The translations under genes and the position numbers were made by a program. Below are positions 1 to 8,840 of a DNA stretch of 22,079 nt, piece by piece. The notes beneath the pieces were generated by a model. It was not told the origin of the DNA, did no database searches, and saw only the letters and a list, made by a program, of their open reading frames with translations. How positions within the stretch are numbered: the stretch's first letter is position 1; the number at the start of each line of letters is the position of its first letter. Source of the stretch: Bodo saltans (taxonomy: Eukaryota > Euglenozoa > Kinetoplastea > Eubodonida > Bodonidae); the NCBI GenBank assembly GCA_001460835.1, contig CYKH01001927.1:5825-27903 (forward strand), in the 5' to 3' direction.

Positions 1-3000
1 GATGCTCTTCGCCGAGATGCAGTGCACCAATGGTTAGACGATACGTTCTTCCTGAATTGCCTTGCGAATCAACCATTGCGGTTCCCCATCGGCCACTACG
101 TCGATGCCCACGCTGCGAACGGATGGCAACGTGCCGTCGTCGTGGCTCACTGGGACGAAGGACACGCGTACCGCCTAAGGCTCATTGCGGATGAGCGCCT
201 CCGACACCCACAAGCAGCAGGAGGGGGTGGCGACATATGGAGCCCGTTGGACGAGGACGACTACGTCCGTGACGCTGACCCTACATATGGAGCCCGTTGG
301 ACGAGGACGACTACGTCCGTGACGCTGACCCTCTTCTCGGGAACAATGCTGCAGGGAACGACGTCCCTCATCTTGCCGTGGAGCGCCAGGTGATGTTTGC
401 GCCACCAAAGAGCACTGCCGTTTCTCATGCAGACAAGTTTCATGCGCTTCAAGTGTTCCCTGCCCGCACAGCCCCCATATCGCAAGACGTGTTTACCCTG
501 ACAACGCCCATACCGCAGCCTTCAGGACACGACACCACCAAAGCAAACCTCACACCTTCGTCACTTTGCGAGTGGGGGGCAACGTTCAAGTCGCGCCCGG
601 CACATCGTTACACCGCTCAACGCTTCGAGGTACTCCTCAACTTGGCGCTGCTGCAAGATGCCGAACTTGTTGTCAAACTTCAACGCGTCGTCGCAAATGG
701 AAACGTAAAACGCGGCGGAGGAGGAGGAGGAGGAAATCGTCGAGCTGCGTCACTTTTGTCATCGAAAGGCGCAGTTGCATCGATGGACCCGAAGACCAGG
801 TGGATGTGGCTCTTCGCCTCCATCTGGGAGCACGCCTTAACAGAATTGAAGCAGAGAATGGAGCGATCTGACCAACAGAACAACACGCAACATACGATTC
901 AAATTTATCCCGTGATTCTCAAGTTACAGGCTCACATCAGCAAGCTCACGAGCAGCCCCCAGGAGATGCACAAGAATGTGACCGCTGGGTGCACAGTGAC
1001 CCCCTACGACCCATTCAGCTGTTTCCTGTGGACCTTCGTGCAAGCCACTCCGCAGCAGCAGCCGTGCGAATGTGGATCGTTAAATCATTCCCCTGTCGTG
1101 ATCGCTGTGCGTGCCATGTGTGCGTTGTTCTCCATTCCGCTCATGCCTGTGCTGCTCGCCAATAATGTCAACCCAACGCTTCCGATGACTGCGGCCGTGC
1201 TCAAGGCTCACATTTCACCGCTTCTCGCGGATGCGCTGTTTCTTGCCGGTCTCGAGCATCTTCTCTCTCACGTCCCATCTACGTTGTTGTCGCAGCTGCT
1301 TCCTTCGTCCTCATCATCATCAACACACACATCTGCACCAGGAGACAAGGAATCTGCAAGCGCCGCAATCCTCAACATGCGCGAACTGTTCGTCAAATCT
1401 CTTCGTGGCGGCGAGTTGTGGAATTTTGATTGTGCGTTCTCCACGCCCATCAGCAGCACAGCGATATCACCCCCTGGACCTGTGGGCTATGTGATTCCGT
1501 CGTCTACCAACGCCGCCTCTCCCGTCACGGGAGTGTTTTCCTTTCATGTGCACAACATAGCCCAAGTACTCCTTGACCCGACGAGATTATTTTACGGCCC
1601 TCGATTTGAGTTTCACGGGCTGCACTGGTACCTCCTGCTCTCCTCCGAGAACGACGTGGAGAAAGAAGACTCAGCGGGCAAATCAGCGCCACCAGACATC
1701 GGCGTGTACTTGTGTGTGGAAGAGGGCAACGTTGGGTGCACGTTTCGCGTCGATTTGGTGAATGAGTGCCGCGATGACAGTGTCACCGTGGAAGCCAGTC
1801 ATCAATTTCCGAAGACGTACTGTGGGAAGGGGTGGGGCCGTGGGCTGTGCACTGCAAAGCAAACTCTTTGTCCAGCCTTGGGTTTCATCGTCGCCACAAC
1901 GGACCATCAAAATGGAGCCCCTCAACCGTCACCATGGTTCACCCAGCATTGGCCTTCCAACGCAGCTGCGCAGTGGACAGCACTGCACACTGTGACGCTG
2001 GAGGTCCAAATAAGCGTTCATCCTCACGACAACTACAGCGTCCCACCTCCACCTCCCCCCTCATCACAAAAAGCGACGCTCACGAGTAGCGCTGCACTGT
2101 CTGCGCCGCGTTTGGCGTCGCAAGAGCAGCTGCAACACGGCGGCGCTCCAATGCATGAGCAACTAGCGAAGGAGTTAGTTGACGAAGAGGACGCTAAGAT
2201 TCGAGCCAAAAACTTCGCTGCCAAATTTCAAAATTTGCTGAAACTTGAAGATCAACAGCGCCGTGCCATCCAACACGGAAGGAAAAATGACAAAACGAGC
2301 CTGTTTGTGGAGTGCGCACACGCGCTAGCAGCCGTTCGGCAGCAAGTCGATGAGCGCGCACAAGAGAGTGCATCAATCGTCTCGCATTATCATCACCTTC
2401 ATCATTACGATCAACACAATACTTCCGTAGACGTTGCTGAAGGACTTTCCTTGCATCAGCAGTCTTCGGCGGTGTTACCACCAGCTGTAACGAGCACCAG
2501 CAGCGGCGAGCCCATTCACAACAGCGACGACAAAGTTTTTCGAAGTGAAACGCTACATCGCATGAATGTTCTTCATCGAGACTGTCAAACGCTTCATCAG
2601 TCTACAATCATGATCAGTGCCGAAGTCGATGAGCTTGTGGTGGAGCGGCGGCGGCTGGCAACGCGACTTTCCCGGTCTGAAGACCTCATCGCTGCCACAG
2701 CTGCCACACAACGCGCTGTCGATAGGCAAGCAGTGATGATTGCTGAGCTGAGGAAACGAATGGACCGATTGTCGAAACGAGACAAACGCATCGAACGACC
2801 TTCAAGGGAAATGTTGTCATCCACCAACGACGATGACAGTGGGAGTGATGATGATGACGGCTCATCATCGAAACGTTCCCTCGGAGAACACCACAACACA
2901 CTCGATGCAGCATACACGAAGCCGCCTCCCTCGAGAGGAGGAGACGGAGGAATCAGAAGCCTCCCTTCCGACGCATTTACGACACAAGTGATTGGCAAAC

Positions 3001-3134
3001 CAATCGGCGGTGGGGGCGCGACACAGCAATGCGGTTGTGAAAGGGCAGCGTTTCTTAACCTTGAAGATTGGCTTGGGATGCACTTGTCAACTTGCTCGCA
3101 ACACAACAACAGTCACTGTGCTGACAAATGGTAA
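1..3134 (+). CDS. MATH-domain protein with SH3/Tudor-like segment and coiled coils (5' partial, frame broken by a 50-bp duplication)
   Basis: The reading frame is already open at base 1, so the true start lies upstream. Bases 1-282 encode a segment with the pattern IGHYVDA..GWQRAVVV..WDEG..YRLRL and, after a short insert, DIWSPLDEDDYVRD. This resembles a small Tudor/agenet-type SH3 barrel. A 50-bp tandem duplication then shifts the frame; dropping one copy joins 1-282 to 333-3134 and gives about 1,027 residues. Around 1530-2030 a MATH (TRAF-like) domain is suggested by FSFHVHN, FEFHGLHWYLLL, IGVYLCV, CTFRVDLVN and the GKGWGRGL motif. Charged helices typical of coiled coils follow at about 2160-2290 and 2540-2800, then an Asp/Ser-rich stretch (2818-2870) and a Cys/His-containing tail. 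MATH domains usually bind peptides, for example in ubiquitin-ligase adaptors or USP7-type deubiquitinases, but no catalytic domain is visible here. If the duplication is genuine, the 3' part could start at the ATG at 393. Confidence 0.72.
233..332 (+). repeat. Perfect 50-bp tandem duplication inside the MATH gene
   Basis: The 50 bases at 233-282 are repeated exactly at 283-332; the unit begins ACATATGGAGCCCGTTGG. Because 50 is not a multiple of three, the second copy moves translation from the frame open at base 1 to the frame that continues to 3134. The upstream frame ends at 391-393. No rotation of the unit begins with GT and ends with AG, so it is not a canonical intron. Confidence 0.95.
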
Positions 3135-3430
3135 TTTGAACCATTGAATTGTGTGTGGATGTGCAAAGGTTATCTTTAAAAAAAAACAGTTAAAAGGTCG
3201 TAACGAGACATGAAAGCAAACAAACAAAAAATGGCCCCTTGTGGGGGTGCGAAGTCGAGTAAAAAAAAAAAGACGAGTTGCGATTTTTTGCGTGTTTTAC
3301 ATCCACTTTTATTATTGCCAATATTTCAGCTATTCGTCCGCGTGAGGGAAGCACAAGGATTTTGTTACTTTCAAAAAGAAATGTAAACTTTTTTTTTTGA
3401 TAACTGAACCACTGCCAGTGATTATGTTGA
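3135..3430 (+). other. Intergenic region: 3' UTR and trans-splice signals
   Basis: This region between two same-strand genes holds A-runs, T-runs and pyrimidine-rich stretches, with no supported ORF. Two acceptor candidates for the downstream gene are visible. One is the CAG ending at 3329 after a T-rich stretch (about 3285-3326). The other is the AG at 3417-3418 after C plus ten T at 3388-3398. A minimal ATG-TAA lies at 3381. Confidence 0.55.
3388..3418 (+). promoter_or_regulatory. Putative pyrimidine tract and trans-splice acceptor
   Basis: A C followed by ten T (3388-3398) is followed by the AG at 3417-3418, just upstream of the ATGs at 3424 (out of frame), 3431 and 3473. This matches the kinetoplastid layout for spliced-leader addition. 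The CAG ending at 3329 competes with it. Confidence 0.45.
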
Positions 3431-6220
3431 ATGCTTCTCTTTTACTATTCCTCGCATCGTGTAAAAAAAAAGATGAGCTGCGCCGTCACCGCTCCAGAAA
3501 TTCGAGTCACCATCGCCGTGGAACAACAGCAGCAGCAGTGTGATGTGTTCTCACTCCCATGGTCCTCGGCATTAATTCACCACATCCTCCATCACTCTTC
3601 ACAATCGTCCTCCTCCTCCTCTCATCCAACGGCGGCTGACATCACTTCGCTGCCCCGACTTCCACGGATAATCGAAGAAGGGGTGACAGCACCGCCGTTG
3701 TTATCAGAGCGGGGAAGTACTTCTGGACGAAGAAGCGATGCGAGTGGCACCGGAGGAACGCTCCTTTTGCGCGCTATTGCATCATCATCTTCACTGTCGT
3801 TGCGGAACAGATGTCATCATCGTGGTACTCTCTTAGTGGGATGCTGCGTTTCGCACAGCATCGAAGACCGACGCCTCTTAACAACGACTCATTGTAGTGC
3901 TCATGAAAAAGACAAGGCTGAGCAGCAGAGACAAGAGGAGGAGCAGCACCAACAACATCAACAACATCATCACGCGATGACATCAGCAGCAGCAGTGTGG
4001 TGGGAGGTGGACTTAGTGCTACGCCTTCACTCCTGTGCGTTTCGATTGGTGCCGCTGATCGTTCCTCCTCACATTGTCGCCGCCATTGTGTCGTCCTCCT
4101 CCTCGGCGGCCACCTCCCCCCACCCTCCGCATGTACCTCATCAATCTATCTGCTGCATGGACGATGCAGATGATTCTTTTAACGAAGGTTGGCTCGGTGC
4201 GTGCGGCCTCCGCGTGATCTCCGCCCGTACGTCTTCGTCAACAGCCGGCAGCACTGCTGTGAAAGAATCAAGTGATCGTGGCGTTTGTCAGTTGGCGGTG
4301 GATGGGTGGCCACAGGTTCAAGTGGTGTATGTCGCGCTACACTTTCCCTCGCAACTGGTAGCAGCCGCTGCAGCTGCGCAGCAACGTGCTCGACCCGATG
4401 ATGATGACGAGCCCTGCGGGTCATCACCGCCGCCTCATGCATCCTCCGCAAAAACTTCCCTGAGCCCCATGATGTCCACTGCAAGGCAGCATTTGGCGAC
4501 ACTCTTCACAGTCCTCACGGCAGATGAGGAGGAGGGTGATGATGTCGATTGTTATCATGTACCCGCTGCATCGAGCAGCACCAGAACAACGTCGTCACCT
4601 CTTCAACGGTTCTACCGAGATGTGCTATGTTTGGAGGAGGAAGATCCAAATAGCAATATTCCTGCATGGTGCATCGTTCGCTACCCCAACGGAGTGCCTC
4701 GTTGTTTTGAGGCCTACAATGAAGTAATGCGGGGGCTGCCGGAGGCGAGCCCATTTTCGTGTTTCGTACTGCCCTCAACATTGTTGTTCCGCAACGTGGC
4801 GCGCATTCCCGTCGGCCTCAAACGACCAGATACAATGGTACCGAAAGAGGCGCTTCAACTCTCGTTGCCTTGTGAGCGCAGCACGGCGTCGCTGCACACA
4901 TCTGCAACAACGAATGTTGGTGAAGAAGTTGCAATTGATGTGTCGCGCTGGACTGGTGCATTGTTGTCCTTATCGCAACAACAACAACAACAGCCCAACA
5001 TCACCACCGTGGTAACCATGAACAAACGATGCAGTTTTCAAGTTCTGTCTGCGACACGCATCGAAGGATCGAACGAGAACAATGTGCAGCATGATGTCAA
5101 CACAAGACGCGACATGCATCAGCAGCGCACACTCAGTTTACGACCTCCTCCTCTCCCGATGCCGCAGCAAGCCGTCGCAATTCCAAAACCGTCGCAACTC
5201 CCAACAACACATGACAAACAGAAACAGACTGCTGGTAGTAGCGTGGCTACAACACTCAGAAGCTACGCCATGACGGTTGCAAAGCCTCCAACATGCAACC
5301 AACAACACTTCGTAGAAACACAAACAAATGGACGACAACTTTCTCACCAAACTTTAAGGCTCAATGATGTGCCGACTGCAGTTGCGCAAGTAGATGTTGC
5401 TCCTCGGCTGGAGGGCACCACTTACAGTGGTCCCCCCGTCACATCGCCCAAACAAGAAGGCTTGCCATCACGTCCTGAGAAAGCCTTGTCAACTCAGCTG
5501 GAGATGGTAGCGGCGGTTGTCGCAACAGCTGCACCCCCGCTCTCACTGCCAGTTGAGGTCACGACGAAAGTGAAAAGGGCTCCTCGTGCCAAGAAAGCCA
5601 GCACAACAGCTATCGTTGATGGTGGTGGTGACGTGCAGCACGACCACCCAGAATGCCCAACTGCTTCGGGAAGCCTCAACTGTTCGACCGTGGTGGCCCC
5701 GCGTCCTCAGCTGAAACGTACGCGCAAGCCTCCAGCAGTCGCATCTGTTGAGACTGAGCTCTCCATCGAAGGCAATGGTGCTGTCGTAGCGACTCCTCTG
5801 CCAAGAAAGCGAACTCGCAAGCCCGTTGTTGCAACCTCTGCTGTGCCTCCGGAAGGATGCTCTGACTGCCCAGCTTTGAGTGAACAAAGCGACGCGCTGT
5901 CCTGCACCAAGGAAACCGAAGCCGACTCGACGACCCCTACTACCAAGGAAGAGGTACTTGAAGACACAAGCCTCATCAGTACGCAATCACTCTCCATTAT
6001 TTTCTCCGATCCCTGCATTCATGTCACTGCGCATGCTGCCCGAGCTGAGGTCGACGCGGCCTATCGCTCAACAAAGCTGGCTCCACGGAAGGTGCCAACC
6101 AAACGCCCTCGACCTGCCCCCTCCGTCATGCGCAACAACGGCGGAGAGCCCAACTTGCCACTCAACGTCGACGACAACGCAACGTTGCTCGCTGCTTCCG
6201 CCTGTGCTGAGCTGAATTAA
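3431..6220 (+). CDS. Large low-complexity protein of unknown function with repeated basic motifs
   Basis: This 929-residue frame matches no family I recognise. The ATG at 3431 gives the longest protein. The in-frame ATG at 3473 (MSCAVTAPEIRV) looks more like a natural N-terminus and may be the real start. The N-terminal half alternates Ser, Gln and His-rich tracts with hydrophobic segments that could form folded islands, for example EVDLVLRLHSCAFRLVPLIV near 4007 and CQLAVDGWPQVQVVYVALHF near 4288. Another conserved-looking island at about 4600-4830 contains FYRDVLCLEEED, WCIVRYPNG and FSCFVLPSTLLFRNVARIPVG. Six glutamines are encoded by CAA/CAG at 4976-4993. The C-terminal third is Pro/Lys/Arg-rich, with KRTRKP at 5714-5731 and again at 5807-5824, plus related basic patches near 5570 and 6090. 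Such patches suit a nuclear or DNA-binding protein, but that is inference. No membrane segment is evident. Confidence 0.75.
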   Translation: MLLFYYSSHRVKKKMSCAVTAPEIRVTIAVEQQQQQCDVFSLPWSSALIHHILHHSSQSSSSSSHPTAADITSLPRLPRIIEEGVTAPPLLSERGSTSGRRSDASGTGGTLLLRAIASSSSLSLRNRCHHRGTLLVGCCVSHSIEDRRLLTTTHCSAHEKDKAEQQRQEEEQHQQHQQHHHAMTSAAAVWWEVDLVLRLHSCAFRLVPLIVPPHIVAAIVSSSSSAATSPHPPHVPHQSICCMDDADDSFNEGWLGACGLRVISARTSSSTAGSTAVKESSDRGVCQLAVDGWPQVQVVYVALHFPSQLVAAAAAAQQRARPDDDDEPCGSSPPPHASSAKTSLSPMMSTARQHLATLFTVLTADEEEGDDVDCYHVPAASSSTRTTSSPLQRFYRDVLCLEEEDPNSNIPAWCIVRYPNGVPRCFEAYNEVMRGLPEASPFSCFVLPSTLLFRNVARIPVGLKRPDTMVPKEALQLSLPCERSTASLHTSATTNVGEEVAIDVSRWTGALLSLSQQQQQQPNITTVVTMNKRCSFQVLSATRIEGSNENNVQHDVNTRRDMHQQRTLSLRPPPLPMPQQAVAIPKPSQLPTTHDKQKQTAGSSVATTLRSYAMTVAKPPTCNQQHFVETQTNGRQLSHQTLRLNDVPTAVAQVDVAPRLEGTTYSGPPVTSPKQEGLPSRPEKALSTQLEMVAAVVATAAPPLSLPVEVTTKVKRAPRAKKASTTAIVDGGGDVQHDHPECPTASGSLNCSTVVAPRPQLKRTRKPPAVASVETELSIEGNGAVVATPLPRKRTRKPVVATSAVPPEGCSDCPALSEQSDALSCTKETEADSTTPTTKEEVLEDTSLISTQSLSIIFSDPCIHVTAHAARAEVDAAYRSTKLAPRKVPTKRPRPAPSVMRNNGGEPNLPLNVDDNATLLAASACAELN

Positions 6221-6583
6221 CTTGTACCGTCTTGGAGGAAACTCACCTGCTCCGCATTATCAACAAAGTATTTACTCATGCGATGCTACAAGCGGTGGCG
6301 TGGGCGTCCTCATCATCACACAACACGTTCCTCAATTCATTTTTCATCTTCACAACGATATTTTTGGTTTCTCATTTTAGAGACCCTTACATACTTCCTG
6401 CAATTCCAGTTTCGCTCAACCCTAACTGATTGCCTTTCCTTTTCTTTTCTTTTTTTGAAGATTCAGCGCAAGGGATTTGAAGGGATATCTCTTGATAAAA
6501 GAAACCATCCAGGACTTCGGCGCCGCAATAACCGCAGATTTTATCACAGACCACTTCACAAAAAAAAAATTCACAAGAAAAAT
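6221..6583 (+). other. Intergenic region: 3' UTR, splice acceptor and 5' UTR
   Basis: No supported gene lies here. The second half has a strong pyrimidine tract at about 6432-6457, with AGs at 6459-6460 and 6465-6466. From there to the ATG at 6584 no other ATG occurs, giving a clean 5' UTR of roughly 118-124 nt that ends in an A-rich stretch. Confidence 0.6.
6432..6466 (+). promoter_or_regulatory. Putative trans-splice acceptor for the RCC1-like gene
   Basis: A nearly unbroken C/T tract (6432-6457) is followed directly by GAAG and ATTCAG, giving AGs at 6460 and 6466. The first ATG downstream is that of the RCC1-like gene at 6584, which decides its start against in-frame ATGs further upstream. 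Confidence 0.65.
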
Positions 6584-8557
6584 ATGTACGTTTGGGGCAA
6601 CACAAACTTTCAAACCAGCGCGGTCTCGATGAGCGGCGGTCTCAAGTTCCCCACGCGTGCACCCGTATTTCCTAGCGGTCACAACACCGACGCAGCTGCG
6701 CGAAACGAATACCTCGTTTCCCACGCAGGTTTTCCATCTGGCGCTGTGTCGTCACACGCCTCCGGCATCAACCACCACCTTCTTATTATCGGCGGTGTTC
6801 TCTACGGCTTCGGTTCTAATCACCAAAATCAACTGGGTTCGGGTATTGCCACGTACGCTGCCACGGTACGTGCCGTGCCATTCCGTGGTCGCAGCGCCCC
6901 AGTGGAAGTTGCTTGTGGCCGCCGCCATTCTCTCATTCGCACTGCGGACGGAATGGTGTACACAGCCGGAGATAATACCCATGGACAACTAGGGAGGTCG
7001 CTGGGGAAGCAGGCTGGTGGCAAGCAGCAGTCTGCCCCTGTCAACAGCGCGATGCTCGATTTTGCCGAAGTTGCCCTCGGAGGTGTTGTGCAAATCTCAG
7101 CGGCAGAAAACTCTTCATTTGCATTGACTGACAAAGGAGCGTTGTACTCCTGGGGCTTCCAAGCATCTGGCCATCTTGGCCACGGTGATAGAGGCGAGGG
7201 CATGCTGCAAACGGACAAGGGCGGAGAAGTGATGGGCAACGCTACCGTAGATCGGCCCACGCATGTCCGCTGGTTCACGGAAAAGCGTGTCAAGCTGGTT
7301 CAAATCTCTGCAGGAAAAGAGCACCTCGTGGCTCGCAGCGAGACGGACGTGTACACAATGGGCGAAGGTTTCTACGGAAAACTTGGCACCAACGATGTGT
7401 CTGTGGTGTTCTTCCCTCATCGTGTGTCGTTTCCTGCCCGCAAAACTCCGGAGAGACTTGTGAGCGTTGCTGCCGGGAATAACCACACGCTGGTGCTGAA
7501 GCACAGCGGTGAGATGGGTTCCGTTATGTACCACTTTGGTCAAGTCAGCGGTGATACCGGCAGCCTCAGCGCAGTCGTGGTGGAGTCGCCGTACAATGAC
7601 ATTTCCAGAGTATTTGCTGGAAACTACTGCTCCATGGCTGCTGTGACGGAGGACGGCACGCTTCTCGTGTGGGGGGATTATGGGCCATTGTCCAACGGTG
7701 TCCCGAAGCTCGCAGCCCGCACCTCTCGACAAGTACCTGCTCCCGTCAAGGCGCTCGGAGATTTCCACGTTGTCTCCTTCTGCTCCTCGGGATCCACGAT
7801 CCTCGTGTTCACCGACGACAGCAAAGCCAGCCCTGTTCGAACTCAGCCACACGCCACGAAAGGATCTCCCGTCAAGACCATCCATCTCATTGACAATGAA
7901 GAAGAAGTGGACGCCACCGCCACTCAAAAGATATCAGACGTGTCCTCGTCGAACGAAGGCAACATCGAGGAGGGGCTCGTGAGGTACCACACCGCGTTCG
8001 ACACGATCATTCCTATCGCCGATCGTGCAGGAGCCCACACGGCGGTTGATAACTTCGATCAAGCCCGCCAAGAGTTTTACACTCGTTGGATGGGAGATGC
8101 TGAGGGTATGGCATACTTCAACAGTATTCCTGTGGCGCTGGAGGAAGTGCGAGCACAGAAGGTCATCGCCAAGAAAGGTGTTCACGGACTGCGAGCAGGG
8201 GACAAGGTGCGCCTCTGGATGACGGATGTCTACGCGCTTGCCGTCGTTGGAGAGCAGCCGGCGGGACTTGTTGTTGCTGGTGGCGGTGGCTCTTCATCGC
8301 AGCTTTCATCACAGCAAGCAACGAGCGACAACCTCCTCACGCAGCCTTTGGCGTCTGTGGATGGAGATGATGCTGACAAAGACAATATCATTCACGGAAA
8401 AGGTCGTCCTGTCTATCTAGAGTGGATGCGAGATGATTGGGTGCCTGAGGAGGTGGAGCTCTACAGTGACGACGAAACGCAAAACGAAGAAAATCCAAAC
8501 CGCTGGCAGAGCGTTTGGTTTGTGGAAGCTCCTACTAATGGCACGGTGGGGGTGTAA
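6584..8557 (+). CDS. RCC1-repeat beta-propeller protein with C-terminal extension
   Basis: The protein has 657 residues from the first ATG after the splice acceptor. RCC1-type blades are visible at about residues 65-100 (GVLYGFGSNHQNQLGSG), 106-160 (EVACGRRHSLI, TAGDNTHGQLG), 168-230 (ISAAENSSFAL, SWGFQASGHLGHG), 236-285 (ISAGKEHLVA, MGEGFYGKLG), 291-335 (VAAGNNHTLVL, HFGQVSG) and 340-390 (FAGNYCSMAAV, LVWGDYG). The N-terminal MYVWGN probably closes a seventh blade with residues 394-412, the velcro seen in RCC1 folds. Residues 420-500 are linker and helix. At 534-625 the pattern GLRAGDKVRLW, VYLEW and DDWVPEEVELY suggests an SH3/Tudor-like barrel split by a Gly/Ser insert. RCC1 proteins can be Ran exchange factors, ubiquitin-ligase parts or chromatin binders. 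No HECT, RING or kinase domain is present, so the role is open. An in-frame extension to 6278 exists but lies upstream of the splice site. Confidence 0.88.
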   Translation: MYVWGNTNFQTSAVSMSGGLKFPTRAPVFPSGHNTDAAARNEYLVSHAGFPSGAVSSHASGINHHLLIIGGVLYGFGSNHQNQLGSGIATYAATVRAVPFRGRSAPVEVACGRRHSLIRTADGMVYTAGDNTHGQLGRSLGKQAGGKQQSAPVNSAMLDFAEVALGGVVQISAAENSSFALTDKGALYSWGFQASGHLGHGDRGEGMLQTDKGGEVMGNATVDRPTHVRWFTEKRVKLVQISAGKEHLVARSETDVYTMGEGFYGKLGTNDVSVVFFPHRVSFPARKTPERLVSVAAGNNHTLVLKHSGEMGSVMYHFGQVSGDTGSLSAVVVESPYNDISRVFAGNYCSMAAVTEDGTLLVWGDYGPLSNGVPKLAARTSRQVPAPVKALGDFHVVSFCSSGSTILVFTDDSKASPVRTQPHATKGSPVKTIHLIDNEEEVDATATQKISDVSSSNEGNIEEGLVRYHTAFDTIIPIADRAGAHTAVDNFDQARQEFYTRWMGDAEGMAYFNSIPVALEEVRAQKVIAKKGVHGLRAGDKVRLWMTDVYALAVVGEQPAGLVVAGGGGSSSQLSSQQATSDNLLTQPLASVDGDDADKDNIIHGKGRPVYLEWMRDDWVPEEVELYSDDETQNEENPNRWQSVWFVEAPTNGTVGV

Positions 8558-8762
8558 CAACCTGCTATTGTCTTCTTTGAGGAAACATAGACATATCACA
8601 CAAAGACAAAGACAACAACAACAACAACAGAAAATTATTTCATTTTTGCTCAACCCCCTCCCTGCTAAGGGGGGCATAACCATCATAGAGCGTAAGCATC
8701 ACCACAAAAGAAGCAACAACGCATTCAGTGACAGCACACAAATTACTCTTCGAGAGCAACAA

Positions 8763-8799
8763 TCTTTCACTTGTCGTTGTTGTTTTCGCTCCGTTGCAG
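8763..8799 (+). promoter_or_regulatory. Putative trans-splice acceptor for the NACHT gene
   Basis: A T/C/G-rich, A-poor stretch (TTGTCGTTGTTGTTTTCGCT and flanks) ends in the CAG at 8797-8799. It lies 41 nt before the ATG at 8841 and no other ATG intervenes. The rest of the 283-base gap from 8558 is A-rich 3' UTR, including five CAA repeats plus CAG at 8613-8630. Confidence 0.6.
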
Positions 8800-8840
8800 A
8801 AAATTCTTGTAGATATCGTAGCATAATTTTCTGTCACAAC

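Noticed and set aside
233-332. 50-bp repeat as a CRISPR-like or intron element
   Set aside because: There are only two directly adjoining copies without spacers, and no GT-AG rotation. A simple tandem duplication explains it.
6278-6583. In-frame N-terminal extension of the RCC1-like gene
   Set aside because: It crosses a strong pyrimidine tract and AG at 6432-6466 and has UTR-like composition. The first ATG after the acceptor is 6584.
7115-7927. 270-codon - strand open frame opposite the RCC1-like gene
   Set aside because: The opposite strand has unmistakable RCC1 repeats in this stretch, and the - strand frame has no family features.
8433-8840. Extension of the short frame upstream of the NACHT ATG
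   Set aside because: It overlaps the end of the RCC1-like gene in another frame and includes A-rich UTR and the acceptor at 8798-8799. Only the part from 8841 looks coding.
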